Assembly (NCBI RefSeq): GCF_900538805.1
Contig: NZ_UPZP01000027.1
Coordinates: 1-24,907, forward strand
DNA length: 24,907 nucleotides
Source of the DNA: an uncultured Dialister sp.
GTDB taxonomy: Bacteria > Bacillota > Negativicutes > Veillonellales > Dialisteraceae
Direction of reading: 5' to 3'
The position numbers and the translations under genes are program-made. Positions 1 through 7,724 of this stretch are shown here, in pieces. Every line of letters begins with the position of its first letter. The first letter of the stretch is position 1. The notes below the pieces were generated by a model that had not been told where the DNA came from, searched no databases, and was given only the letters and a program-made list of their open reading frames with translations.

Positions 1-285
1 CAGGCAGAAGTCCTGCAGCATTTCTGAGCCGGGCTCTTGTGTGAGCATAGCCTGCACATTAAGCGAACACCTTAAAGCCTGGCCAGCGGGTGGAGCCGCA
101 GGCGACGGAGGAACAGCGTCAGTTCTTTATTAAGTTCTTCGGTGTTCCTCAGGACTTCGCCCAGCTCCATTCCGGAGAAGGAGCCTGCGTTACGTGCTTA
201 CCTTCCGGTCCTCCTCATCATTCTGAGCCCCAGGCGAATAATCTTGGTACCTGCCGATAGTGACGCCCACCAGCCCACTATGCAT
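1..285. repeat. Composite intergenic repeat, copy 1 (truncated by window edge)
   Basis: No gene is supported here. Positions 1-190 are closely similar to 22036-22230; the most conserved stretch (about 27-92) carries an outer inverted repeat GCCGGGCT / AGCCTGGC that encloses a small TTAAG...CTTAA hairpin. Around 200-285 there is a degenerate copy of the MITE-like element seen at 4218-4313, in the same orientation, with the CATTCTGAGC...GCGAATAATCTTGGTAC core. The region from 286 to 430 is AT-rich and shows no gene. A short open frame at 142-327 lies entirely within repeats and is not believable as a gene. Confidence 0.75.
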
Positions 286-431
286 CCATCTCCTATTTCC
301 TTTCATAATTTCTATGATTTTCACTAATATACCTTATATATTATACTATTTTTATTATATTTTTAAAGCCAATTTTTCTGATTTATTTAAGAAATCTCTG
401 ATTCATTGATAGAATCCAATTTTCCCATACT

Positions 432-475
432 AAAAAAGCACTGATAAAACCGCATTTTTCGGTTATCAGTGCTTT
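432..475 (-). terminator. Rho-independent terminator of the nitrogenase-like operon
   Basis: A 13-bp perfect stem (AAAGCACTGATAA at 435-447 pairing with 463-475), extended by CCG/CGG after a two-base bulge, is followed on the minus strand by a run of T residues at 432-437. It lies 17 bases after the stop codon of the NifK-like gene, which fits the end of that operon. Confidence 0.9.
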
Positions 476-491
476 GATTCATTTCCTATTT

Positions 492-1772
492 CTATTTCAG
501 AATTTTTTCACGGCCTATTTCCTTCAGCCAGGCGTTCCATATTTTTTCATAAAGAAGGGCGGCGCCCCGGAACCCTGAGAGGGGAAGGTCTGAGAAGAAT
601 CCTTCATCGTAGGAAGGACGGGCGATGTGGAAGAAGACGAAGGATTTCTTCAGCCTCTCCAGCCTTGTGGTTTCATGGCTGCTGGAAAGGACAAGGCCGC
701 CCTTCCAGTTTTCATAGTCCCTCCGGATATCCTCGTCCTCTGCCGTCACCAGGCGGATGATATCAGCCGCTTGGCAGGTTCTGTCAGTGGGAGAAAGGAG
801 GTGGATGGTGAGTTTAGCGGTATCTATCCATTCGCTTCGAAGGGCTTCTGCGATTCCCATCGCTTCCGAAGGCGGCGCTGCCACCAGCACTTCATCGAAC
901 CACAGGGAACCCCAGAGAGATTCCAGACCGTTTCCCTTCCGAAGGATTTCTCGGGCCCTTTCCTTTTCTTTGTCCAGGAAGGAGTCTGCCTTTCCAAAGG
1001 ATAAAATATCCAGTACCTTTTCTACCCATTTCCTGCTTCCCTCAAAGCCGTAGGGAAGACCTACGGACGCATAGGGAATGTGGAAGCGCTTTTCCATTTC
1101 CCTGGCCGCCGGAAGGCCCAGCTCATCCCGCACCACCAGATTGAAGGCGGCGGAAGGGGCTTTCATGATTTCCTCCCAGCTGCTGCTGCAGCCCGGCGTA
1201 GATATGACATTGACACCGCAGCCACGGAGGATGCGTCGGATTTCCTCTCCGTCCTCCCTGCCCTTCAGGTATACATCGGATAGACCCAGCACATTGACGG
1301 ATACGGGGATGGTCTTTTCTTCCTTCATTTCCTCCACCACCCGAAGGAAAGCGCGGGCAAAGCCTTCCTCAAAGCGGCCCTTCAGTCCGCCGCTGTCCAT
1401 GGTATACACCGGCCAGGGCCCGCCGAAGGCTTCTGCAATGCCCTTCACATCGTCGCCAACGAGGCCGGTGCTGCAGTTGTTCTCAATAAAGACCCGTTCT
1501 GCCTGCCCCGCGTCCCGGATACGGGATAGTCCTTTGAGGATGTCCTTTTCCGTGCCATATACCATGGACGAAGGCGACGTACCGGTGCAGGTGATGCAAC
1601 GGGCGGCCCGGTCATTTTCATCGTCCACATATTTCATGGCGTAGAAATAGCACCACAGCGGGCCGTTGATGAGTACAAAGCTTCCCGGTATGGAAGCAAA
1701 AAAGGCGGCGGAACCGGTGAGGCCGCAGGTATCATTATGGTGACAGGACGACTCGAATTCACACTTTGACAT
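492..1772 (-). CDS. Nitrogenase component 1-type protein, NifK-like subunit
   Basis: 426 aa protein of the nitrogenase component 1 (oxidoreductase) superfamily. The three cysteines that bind the P-cluster-type Fe-S centre in this fold can be seen: C16, C41 in the NGPLWC motif and C100 in NNCSTGLVGDD, the counterpart of the CPxGLIGDD motif of true nitrogenase subunits. Family knowledge suggests it forms a heterodimer or heterotetramer with the NifD-like protein encoded just upstream and receives electrons from the NifH-like protein. At 426 aa it is shorter than a typical NifK. The ATG at 1772 has an AGGAGG ribosome site 8 bases upstream, and the gene overlaps the end of the NifD-like gene by 14 bases, so the two are probably translationally coupled. 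The substrate is unknown; nitrogen fixation is unlikely because there is no nifB, nifE or nifN nearby and the sequence is divergent. Confidence 0.88.
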   Translation of the reverse strand: MSKCEFESSCHHNDTCGLTGSAAFFASIPGSFVLINGPLWCYFYAMKYVDDENDRAARCITCTGTSPSSMVYGTEKDILKGLSRIRDAGQAERVFIENNCSTGLVGDDVKGIAEAFGGPWPVYTMDSGGLKGRFEEGFARAFLRVVEEMKEEKTIPVSVNVLGLSDVYLKGREDGEEIRRILRGCGVNVISTPGCSSSWEEIMKAPSAAFNLVVRDELGLPAAREMEKRFHIPYASVGLPYGFEGSRKWVEKVLDILSFGKADSFLDKEKERAREILRKGNGLESLWGSLWFDEVLVAAPPSEAMGIAEALRSEWIDTAKLTIHLLSPTDRTCQAADIIRLVTAEDEDIRRDYENWKGGLVLSSSHETTRLERLKKSFVFFHIARPSYDEGFFSDLPLSGFRGAALLYEKIWNAWLKEIGREKILK

Positions 1773-3054
1773 AGGTCATGCCTCCTTTCCTTCCATGGCG
1801 GCAAAGCAGGCGGTATATGGAGGTAAGAAGGGCCATCTCCCCCTCCGTACCTGCCAAGGGCACCATGGGGATAAAGAGCTGCCGGACAGAAGCGCCGTAG
1901 ATTTCATTGGTGGTGAGGAGAATATCCGCTCCCTCCATGGCCTTCTGCCCCTCTTCTTCACTGTAAACAGGAATGTCTCCCAGTGATGAAATTTCTTTCC
2001 TGTTCTCCTCTGCATCCTCCTTCGTGAGGTTGGAGAAAAGCACCACCCCCGCCGGCTTCATATGAAGACTCCTAAGGGAGCAGATGGTGCCGGATGGACG
2101 GTACCAGCGTCGTCCACGGCCGATGGCGATGAAGGCCTTCTTTCCCTCCGTCACCGGAAGGAAGGAAGCCACCTGCTGCTCCACCCTTTCCTTTTCCGAC
2201 CTGATAACGGTCTCTCCTTTTTCCTTTTCGCCAAGGAAATCGGCCAGCTGCCTTATCCAGGTCCATGTATTCTCCAGTCCCAGGGGGTACACAGGGCCCA
2301 GAAAGGGAATGCCGTAATCCTTTTCCAGCTGCCGGGCCCTTTCTTCCATTCCCTCCGGCTGTCCCGCCGTCCCCAGCAGGACGGAAAGGGAAGCACTAGG
2401 CACCTGGCTCCACTTGGAAAAGGGAACGTAGCCGGGAAACTGGAAATCCGCCGTAAGGCTGAAGAGGGAAAGAAGCCGCTTCACTTCCCGGGCATACTGT
2501 CCCTCCGGTCCCATCTGGTCCCCCAGAAGAAGGACACTTCCCTTTTTGTGCTTCTGCTTTTTGAAAAAACGGCGGACCATGGCATCCATGGTTTTATAGT
2601 AGCCGTCGGAATATTCGCCGCCAAGGAATCCGGAAAAAGCCATGGACAGCACCGGAATGCCATAGGTTTCCTCCACCTCCCTCGCCTCCTCGTCCACGTC
2701 ATCACCGATAACGCCGGCCACGCAGGAAGAAGCAATCACAAGGCACTCCGGATGGTAGGTTTTCATCGCATAATCGATACATTCATGAAGCCTTCCGATG
2801 CCGCCGAAAATGCTGTCCTTTTCCCGAAGGTTTGAGGAAATCAAAGGTACCGGGTCCCCTTTTTCCGGACAGCCGTCGGCGGAAATGCGGTAATGATTTC
2901 CCAGATCCATGGTAGACGCCACGTGGACGCAGCCTGCGGGGCCATGAAATATAACCACGCAGCCCTCATCGTAGGCCACTGCCCGCCACACGCCTGTCAT
3001 GGTGCAGCTGGCAGGACAGTCCGCCGAAAGAAGCCATTTAGTTTTCAGTGCCAT
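1759..3054 (-). CDS. Nitrogenase component 1-type protein, NifD-like subunit
   Basis: 431 aa from the start chosen here. It carries the component 1 cysteine pattern: C13 or C17 near the N-terminus, C42 in FHGPAGC and C111 in SSCVAGVIGDD, with the REKDSIFGG segment that matches the conserved QEKDIVFGG region of NifD between them. In the second half, the segment SLSVLLGTAGQPEGM...EKDYGIPFL aligns with the region that holds the cofactor cysteine (Cys275) in NifD, but I see no cysteine there. The ATG at 3054 is preferred over the ATG at 3081 or TTG at 3084: a GGTGG ribosome site precedes it, and the protein then begins close to the first conserved cysteine. It overlaps the NifH-like gene by 17 bases. 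Probable role: catalytic partner of the NifK-like subunit in an ATP-driven reductase of unknown substrate. Confidence 0.88.
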   Translation of the reverse strand: MALKTKWLLSADCPASCTMTGVWRAVAYDEGCVVIFHGPAGCVHVASTMDLGNHYRISADGCPEKGDPVPLISSNLREKDSIFGGIGRLHECIDYAMKTYHPECLVIASSCVAGVIGDDVDEEAREVEETYGIPVLSMAFSGFLGGEYSDGYYKTMDAMVRRFFKKQKHKKGSVLLLGDQMGPEGQYAREVKRLLSLFSLTADFQFPGYVPFSKWSQVPSASLSVLLGTAGQPEGMEERARQLEKDYGIPFLGPVYPLGLENTWTWIRQLADFLGEKEKGETVIRSEKERVEQQVASFLPVTEGKKAFIAIGRGRRWYRPSGTICSLRSLHMKPAGVVLFSNLTKEDAEENRKEISSLGDIPVYSEEEGQKAMEGADILLTTNEIYGASVRQLFIPMVPLAGTEGEMALLTSIYRLLCRHGRKGGMTYVKV

Positions 3055-3856
3055 ATTGCGCCACCAGATTTTCCAATTCATCAAAACTTATGGGAGTAGG
3101 AATGGATTCCACCTCATTGGTAAGGATGGTTTCCGCCAGCTTCCGGTACACCTCTGCCTGTTGAGAATCGGGCGCATACTGCAGCACCGTCTGCCGATGA
3201 TTTTCCGCCAGATTCACCGTCCGGTCCCGGGGAATAAAAGCAGCCAGACCGGTGTGGAGCCTTCCGGCAAATTCGGTGAGCAGCTCCTTCTCCCCCGGCA
3301 CATTGCGGCTGTTCCCGATAATCCCTGCCAGCCGCACCTTTCCTCTGGAAGCAAACCGGGCAATGCCTTTGGCAATATTATTGGCCGCATAAAGGGACAT
3401 GAGCTCGCCGGAAGAAACGATATAGATTTCCTCCGCATACCCCTCACGGATAGGCATGGCAAATCCGCCGCACACCACATCCCCCAGCACATCATAGAGC
3501 ACCACGTCGCTCTCCGGCAGCGCCTTCATCCGATCCAAAAGCTCCAGGGCCACAATGATGCCCCGGCCTGCACAGCCTACCCCCGGCTCCGGTCCCCCTG
3601 CCTCCACACAGGTAACGCCATGAAATCCGGTGTGAATTATATCCTCCTTTTGGATATCCCCGGCATCCTTCGTCCGCAGCATATCCAGCACCGTGGATTT
3701 GCAGATATGTCCCAGAAGCAGCCTGGTAGAATCATTCTTCGGGTCACAGCCGATCTGGCACACCCGCTTTCCCATGAGACTTAAAGCAGCGGACACGTTG
3801 GAAGCGGTGGTAGACTTCCCGATACCGCCTTTCCCATAAAAAGCAATTTTCCTCAT
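3038..3856 (-). CDS. NifH-like ATP-dependent reductase (iron protein)
   Basis: 272 aa P-loop protein of the NifH/BchL/CfbC family. Walker A GKGGIGKST lies at residues 8-16; the two cysteines that bridge the 4Fe-4S cluster between protomers are C95 (GVGCAGRG) and C129 (DVLGDVVCGGFAMP); R98 sits at the position equivalent to the ADP-ribosylated arginine of nitrogenase iron protein. Length is close to that of true NifH (about 290). In the family it is a homodimer that hydrolyses ATP to drive single electrons into a component 1 partner, here surely the NifD/NifK-like pair encoded directly downstream. The ATG at 3856 has a strong GGAGGAG ribosome site. It is first in a three-gene operon; an extended -10 promoter lies about 35 bases upstream. 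The physiological reaction cannot be told from sequence. Confidence 0.92.
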   Translation of the reverse strand: MRKIAFYGKGGIGKSTTASNVSAALSLMGKRVCQIGCDPKNDSTRLLLGHICKSTVLDMLRTKDAGDIQKEDIIHTGFHGVTCVEAGGPEPGVGCAGRGIIVALELLDRMKALPESDVVLYDVLGDVVCGGFAMPIREGYAEEIYIVSSGELMSLYAANNIAKGIARFASRGKVRLAGIIGNSRNVPGEKELLTEFAGRLHTGLAAFIPRDRTVNLAENHRQTVLQYAPDSQQAEVYRKLAETILTNEVESIPTPISFDELENLVAQYGTEN

Positions 3857-3872
3857 AAAGCTCCTCCTTCAT

Positions 3873-3904
3873 GGAAAAAGATTTTCCTTGTGTATATTAT
3901 AACA
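3873..3904 (-). promoter_or_regulatory. Promoter and leader dyad of the nifHDK-like operon
   Basis: On the minus strand a TATAAT box (3896-3901) is preceded by TG one base upstream (3903-3904), an extended -10 element; no good -35 box is seen. Just downstream of the expected start is a 6-bp perfect inverted repeat, GGAAAA-TCT-TTTTCC (3873-3887), which could be an operator or a small leader hairpin. The promoter is well supported; regulation by the dyad is a guess. Confidence 0.6.
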
Positions 3905-3980
3905 GGAAATTAGAAATGCATGGGATGTGAGGCGGGGAGATTCTTAGGAGTCATTGGCAGAAGGTAGGCATTAATGCATA

Positions 3981-4033
3981 GGTTCAGAGGGTTCAGAGGG
4001 TTCAGAAGGTTCAAAGGGTTCAGAGGGTTGTGG
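3981..4033. repeat. 9-bp tandem repeat, array 1
   Basis: Five units of GGTTCAGAG or one-base variants (GGTTCAGAA, GGTTCAAAG) stand head to tail, followed by a degenerate GGTTGTGG. Arrays of the same unit occur at 13397-13432 and 21872-21934. A GCCGC-TTC-GCGGC hairpin (4037-4049) follows directly. Confidence 0.9.
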
Positions 4034-4036
4034 ATA

Positions 4037-4200
4037 GCCGCTTCGCGGCAATGTTTATAAAACCAGCGTTACGGGATTATCTTTTGTGTCTCAAATGCTG
4101 CATGGCGTAGAGCCAGAGCCCCCTCCCTTAGGAAGGGGGCTCCGCAGGCAACGGAGGAACACCGTGGATCAGACGATAGAAGTCAGATATCAGACGTCAG
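4037..4200. repeat. Composite repeat: hairpins and AGCGTTACGGGATTA block
   Basis: The block holds the GCCGC-TTC-GCGGC hairpin, then a segment beginning AGCGTTACGGGATTA at 4065 that recurs at 21972 with the same following TTTGTGTCTC and CTGCATG motifs. A strong GC palindrome follows (AGCCCCCT...AGGGGGCT, about 4115-4141), then CCGCAGGCAACGGAGGAACA, which matches about 97-115. No gene is seen between the nifH-like promoter and the Nudix terminator. Confidence 0.75.
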
Positions 4201-4217
4201 ACAGCGTTACGTGCTTG

Positions 4218-4313
4218 CCTTCCCGCCGAACACCGTCATTCTGAACGAAGTGAAGAATCTCGGTACATGCAGCATATGAGACAACCGGTGATAACTGCCG
4301 GTCAGCGGGAAGG
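4218..4313. mobile_element. MITE-like inverted-repeat element, copy b
   Basis: A 96-bp element bounded by a perfect 9-bp terminal inverted repeat, CCTTCCCGC / GCGGGAAGG. Its core GTCATTCTGA...GAAGAATCTCGGTAC is the reverse complement of the core in the copies at 14125-14469. It has no coding capacity. Whether it moves is inferred only from the presence of several dispersed copies. Confidence 0.65.
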
Positions 4314-4433
4314 CTGGCGATTGGCAATCAGGGTAGAATTTCGGACCTATCCTCAGGGCTCTGCCCAGCTCCTTTCTGAGGAAGGAGCCTGCGTCACGTT
4401 CTTACCATACTGCCAGTCTGCTGCACCCCAAAA

Positions 4434-4463
4434 TCAAAAACCCCGCTGCGAAAACAGCGGGGG
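4434..4463 (-). terminator. Terminator of the Nudix gene
   Basis: A perfect 8-bp stem CCCCGCTG / CAGCGGGG (4441-4448 with 4455-4462) with a 6-nt loop is followed on the minus strand by TTTTTGATTTT. It begins within 10 bases of the Nudix stop codon. Confidence 0.92.
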
Positions 4464-4469
4464 CATTCC

Positions 4470-5000
4470 TTATTTCAGTATATCTCTGGCAATAGCAAAG
4501 GCGGAAAGGGTTTTAGCGTCGTAGATTTCCCCTTTCCGAATCATATCCCATACCTTTTCCAGAGAAATGGGAAGAACATCAAGGAATTCTCCTTCGTCCA
4601 GGTGCTGGGCGGTGTGGATGAGGCCGGTGGCCAGGTAGAGGTGGATGGTTTCGTTGCAGAAGCCCGGGGTGGTGTATACGTATCCAAGTTTCTTCAATGT
4701 GCCCCGATAGCCGGTCTCTTCTTCCAGTTCCCTGGCAGCGCATGCATCCGGTGTTTCTCCGGGATCCATTTTTCCCGCCGGAATTTCAAGGAGTGCCTCC
4801 CCCACCGGATAGCGGTACTGTTTCACAAAAAGCACCTTTCCATCATTGGTGACGGGAATGATGGCAGCGGCGCCGCAGTGGAGAATCACTTCCCTTATGG
4901 TCTTCTTCCCTGCCAGTTCCACCTGGTCTTTGAAAAGATGGACAATCTGTCCGTCGTAGATTTCCTCGCGGCTTATCATTTTTTCTTTTTCTACGCTCAT
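4470..5000 (-). CDS. Nudix hydrolase, ADP-ribose pyrophosphatase type
   Basis: 176 aa. A complete Nudix box, GX5EX7REUXEEXGU, spans residues 76-98 (G76, E82, R90-E91, E94-E95, G97), and the surrounding sequence (QYRYPVGEALLEIPAGKMDPGE) is typical of the NudF/YqkG ADP-ribose pyrophosphatase group, which splits ADP-ribose to AMP and ribose-5-phosphate with Mg2+ in the cytoplasm. The start at 5000 is chosen because GGAGG lies 5 bases upstream of that ATG; the ATG at 5015 would place the ribosome site inside the gene. It is transcribed separately from dut, since a terminator hairpin lies just upstream at 5022-5044. Substrate assignment is by family resemblance only. Confidence 0.9.
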   Translation of the reverse strand: MSVEKEKMISREEIYDGQIVHLFKDQVELAGKKTIREVILHCGAAAIIPVTNDGKVLFVKQYRYPVGEALLEIPAGKMDPGETPDACAARELEEETGYRGTLKKLGYVYTTPGFCNETIHLYLATGLIHTAQHLDEGEFLDVLPISLEKVWDMIRKGEIYDAKTLSAFAIARDILK

Positions 5001-5016
5001 AGGTACCTCCCTCATG

Positions 5017-5044
5017 GAAAAAGCGGCGGATGCTGTCCGCCGCT
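5017..5044 (-). terminator. Terminator of the pnp-dut operon
   Basis: A perfect 9-bp GC-rich stem (5022-5030 with 5036-5044) with a 5-nt loop is followed on the minus strand by TTTTTCC. It lies 16 bases after the dut stop and immediately before the Nudix ribosome site. Confidence 0.9.
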
Positions 5045-5060
5045 GGAATGATACAGATAT

Positions 5061-5507
5061 TTATTTTCCCGTGCTTCCCAAGCCGCCGGTCCGAAGGCCC
5101 CTGGCTGCATCGCCGTCGGCCTTCAGGTATTTCATGAAAATCCCCTGGGCCACCCGGTCGCCCTTGGAAATATGGAAGGGCTGGGAAGTGGTATTATACA
5201 CCGCCACCATAATGTGGCCTTCATTGTCCTCATTATTATAGTAGTCGGCGTCGATAATACCGGTGCTGTTTATCAGAATGAGACCATGCTTGATGGCCAT
5301 GCTGGAACGGATGTAGATAGCCAGGTATTCATCCTCCCCCATATAGGCCTTGAGGCCTGTAGGAATGAGGGTAACTTGGCCCGGCAGGATATCCATATCC
5401 CTTCCGCTTTCTATGTCGTAGCCTGCGCTGGAGGCGGTTTTCCTTACGGGAAGACGGATGCCTTCCTTTTCCCAGGCAGAAACGACTTCAAATCCCCGGC
5501 TTCTCAT
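5061..5507 (-). CDS. dut: dUTP diphosphatase (dUTPase)
   Basis: 148 aa, the usual size of the trimeric dUTPase. All five motifs are present in order: ASSAGYD (25-31), RSS (67-69), NSTGIIDADYY (80-90), GDRVAQ (116-121) and the glycine-rich C-terminal RTGGLGSTGK (139-148) that closes over the active site. The enzyme turns dUTP into dUMP and pyrophosphate, keeping uracil out of DNA and supplying dUMP for thymidylate synthesis. The residues NNEDNEGH (91-98) are a slightly long acidic insert after motif III. The start codon overlaps the pnp stop by four bases (ATGA), so it is translationally coupled to pnp. Function is secure. Confidence 0.95.
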   Translation of the reverse strand: MRSRGFEVVSAWEKEGIRLPVRKTASSAGYDIESGRDMDILPGQVTLIPTGLKAYMGEDEYLAIYIRSSMAIKHGLILINSTGIIDADYYNNEDNEGHIMVAVYNTTSQPFHISKGDRVAQGIFMKYLKADGDAARGLRTGGLGSTGK

Positions 5508-7594
5508 TTGTTTTTCTTTTCCAGAAGGAGAGCCTTGCGGGACAGGTTGATGCGGCCCTTATCGTCGATTTCAGTAACCTTCACCATGATTTCATCGCCC
5601 ACATGGACAATGTCTTCCGGTTTTTCCACACGCTGGAGCGCCAGCTGGGATACATGGACCAGACCTTCCTTGCCCGGCAGGATTTCCACAAATGCGCCGA
5701 ACTTCATGAGGCGGGTCACGCGGCCCAGGTAAGTTTCGCCTGCTTTGACTTCATGGGTAAGACCTTCCACCATCTTCTTAGCCTGCTGTGCTGCAGCTTC
5801 GTCGGTGGAGGAAATATACACATGTCCGTCTTCTTCCACATCCAGTTTGGCTCCCGTTTCATCCTGGATCTTGTTGATGGTCTTGCCGCCGGCACCGATG
5901 ACATCACGGATTTTTTCCACCGGAATGGTGATAGCAATAATCTTCGGTGCATAGGGAGACAGATGGTCTGCGGGCTTGTCGATGCATTCTGCGATCTTGC
6001 CCAGGATGAAGAGACGGCCTTCATGGGCCTGCTTCAGGGCTGCCAGCAGAATGTCACGGGACAGGCCGTGAACCTTGATATCCATCTGGATGGCGGTGAC
6101 GCCTTTCGCGGTACCGGCTACCTTGAAGTCCATATCGCCCAGCGCATCTTCCATGCCCTGGATATCGGAAAGAATGCTAAACTTGCCGCCGTTTTCAATG
6201 AGGCCCATGGCAATGCCTGCTACCGGTGCCTTAATGGGGACGCCGGCATTCATGAGGGACATGGTGCTTCCGCAGACAGAAGCCTGGGAAGAGGAACCGT
6301 TGGATTCGAGAATTTCAGAAACTACGCGGATGGCATATGGGAATTCTTCCACCGACGGAATCACCGGACGAAGAGCCCTTTCAGCCAGGGCGCCATGACC
6401 GATTTCACGGCGTCCCGGACCTCTGGAACCCTTTGTTTCACCTACGCAGTAGGACGGGAAATTATACTGATGGATGTACCGTTTTTCCGTAATCGGAGTG
6501 AGGTCATCGATAATCTGGGTTTCAGACATGGGAGCCAGAGTGGTTACAGAAAGAGCCTGGGTCTGGCCGCGGGTGAAAAGAGCGCTGCCATGAACTCTGG
6601 GGAGCAGTCCCACTTCGCAGGTAATGGGGCGGATTTCCGTGAGCTTTCTGCCATCCGGACGGATGCCTTCATTGGAAATAGAATCACGCACAATCTGCTT
6701 GGTCAGATGATCAAGGCTTTCAGCCACGTCGGCGCCGTTTTCCGGATAAATATCGGCGAAATGTTCCTTGGCTGCCTTCTTTACAGCGTCAATATTTCCA
6801 TCTCTTCTCAGCTTGTCGGCATCGAAAATAGCCTTCTTCAGGTCTTCGGTGGCAAAAGCAGCCACTGCGTCGTCGATTTCCTTCGGGACTTCCGGGAACA
6901 CCAGGGTGCGCTTCGGTTTGCCCACTTCTTCAATAATCTTCTTCTGGAAACGGCACAGTTCCTTAATGGTTTCATGGCCGAACATGATGGCATCCAGCAC
7001 TTCTTCCTCCGGTGCTTCGTTGGCGCCGCCTTCGACCATCATGATAGCTTCTTCAGAACCGGCAACCGTAATGTTCATGGAAGACTGTGCCAGCTGTTCC
7101 TGGGTGGGGTTCACCACATACTTGCCGTCTACCCTGCCGATGCGGACGCCGGCAATGGGGCCGTCCCAGGGAATATCGGAAATGCCGATGGAAGCGGATG
7201 CCCCCAGCATGCCGCACAGCTCCGGCGCATTGTCGTAATCCACAGACAGCACCGTAGCCACCACATGCACATCATTGCGGCAGCGTTTATCAAAAAGCGG
7301 ACGAATCGGACGGTCAATCAGACGGGCATTCAGAATGGCGGAATTTCCCGGACGGCCTTCACGGCGCAGGAATCCCCCAGGCATCTTGCCTACGGCATAC
7401 ATCTTTTCTTCATAATCAACGGTCAAAGGGAAGAAATCGGTCCCTTCCCGCGGTTCCTTGCTGGCAGTGGTAGCCACCAGCACCACCGTATCACCGTATC
7501 TTACCAGTACGGCACCATTCGCCTGTTTAGCCATTTTGCCGGTCTCAATAATAAGCGGACGACCGGCCAGGTCCATCTGAAATGTCTTGAACAT
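5504..7594 (-). CDS. pnp: Polyribonucleotide nucleotidyltransferase (PNPase)
   Basis: 696 aa. The full bacterial architecture is visible: two RNase PH-like domains (the second with GRKLTEIRPITCEVGLLPRVHGSALFTRG at about 320-350) joined by a helical linker, then a KH domain (PVEKIRDVIGAGGKTINKIQDETG) and a C-terminal S1 domain (GETYLGRVTRLMKFGAFVEILPG... to RINLSRKALL). It degrades RNA 3' to 5' by phosphorolysis in the cytoplasm and commonly works with RNase enzymes and helicases. The ATG at 7594 is chosen because AGGAGG lies 8 bases upstream; a longer frame starting at 7630 would run through that site. It is followed without a gap by dut. rpsO, its usual neighbour, is upstream but separated by about 1.4 kb. 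It has its own promoter at 7641-7669. Confidence 0.97.
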   Translation of the reverse strand: MFKTFQMDLAGRPLIIETGKMAKQANGAVLVRYGDTVVLVATTASKEPREGTDFFPLTVDYEEKMYAVGKMPGGFLRREGRPGNSAILNARLIDRPIRPLFDKRCRNDVHVVATVLSVDYDNAPELCGMLGASASIGISDIPWDGPIAGVRIGRVDGKYVVNPTQEQLAQSSMNITVAGSEEAIMMVEGGANEAPEEEVLDAIMFGHETIKELCRFQKKIIEEVGKPKRTLVFPEVPKEIDDAVAAFATEDLKKAIFDADKLRRDGNIDAVKKAAKEHFADIYPENGADVAESLDHLTKQIVRDSISNEGIRPDGRKLTEIRPITCEVGLLPRVHGSALFTRGQTQALSVTTLAPMSETQIIDDLTPITEKRYIHQYNFPSYCVGETKGSRGPGRREIGHGALAERALRPVIPSVEEFPYAIRVVSEILESNGSSSQASVCGSTMSLMNAGVPIKAPVAGIAMGLIENGGKFSILSDIQGMEDALGDMDFKVAGTAKGVTAIQMDIKVHGLSRDILLAALKQAHEGRLFILGKIAECIDKPADHLSPYAPKIIAITIPVEKIRDVIGAGGKTINKIQDETGAKLDVEEDGHVYISSTDEAAAQQAKKMVEGLTHEVKAGETYLGRVTRLMKFGAFVEILPGKEGLVHVSQLALQRVEKPEDIVHVGDEIMVKVTEIDDKGRINLSRKALLLEKKNK

Positions 7595-7640
7595 TCCTTT
7601 TCCTCCTGTAATCAATAAATCCTTTTTCACGTATTTTCTT

Positions 7641-7669
7641 ATTATACAGGATACCTATTATAAAGTGAA
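7641..7669 (-). promoter_or_regulatory. pnp promoter
   Basis: On the minus strand TTCACT (7664-7669; 4 of 6 matches to the -35 consensus), a 17-base spacer and a perfect TATAAT (7641-7646) precede pnp by about 47 bases. A second TATAAT occurs a little upstream (about 7656-7661). An independent pnp promoter fits the long separation from rpsO. Confidence 0.7.
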
Positions 7670-7724
7670 TAGGAATGTTTCACATCAGATGAAAAAGTCC
7701 ATCATGGCCATCATGGCCGGCAGA

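Noticed and set aside
492..3856. True nitrogenase (nitrogen fixation) genes
   Set aside because: Component 1 subunits are short and divergent, the cofactor cysteine region lacks a cysteine, and no nifB, nifE or nifN is nearby. Gene symbols nifH/D/K would mislead.
3981..4033. CRISPR array
   Set aside because: Units are 9 bp and directly adjacent with no spacers; a tandem repeat, not a CRISPR.
3890..4430. Gene between the nitrogenase-like operon and the Nudix gene
   Set aside because: Only repeat-derived frames are present, none with a ribosome site or protein-like sequence.
5603..7618. Long plus-strand open frame opposite pnp
   Set aside because: It is a shadow of pnp caused by codon bias; its translation resembles no protein and pnp is certain.
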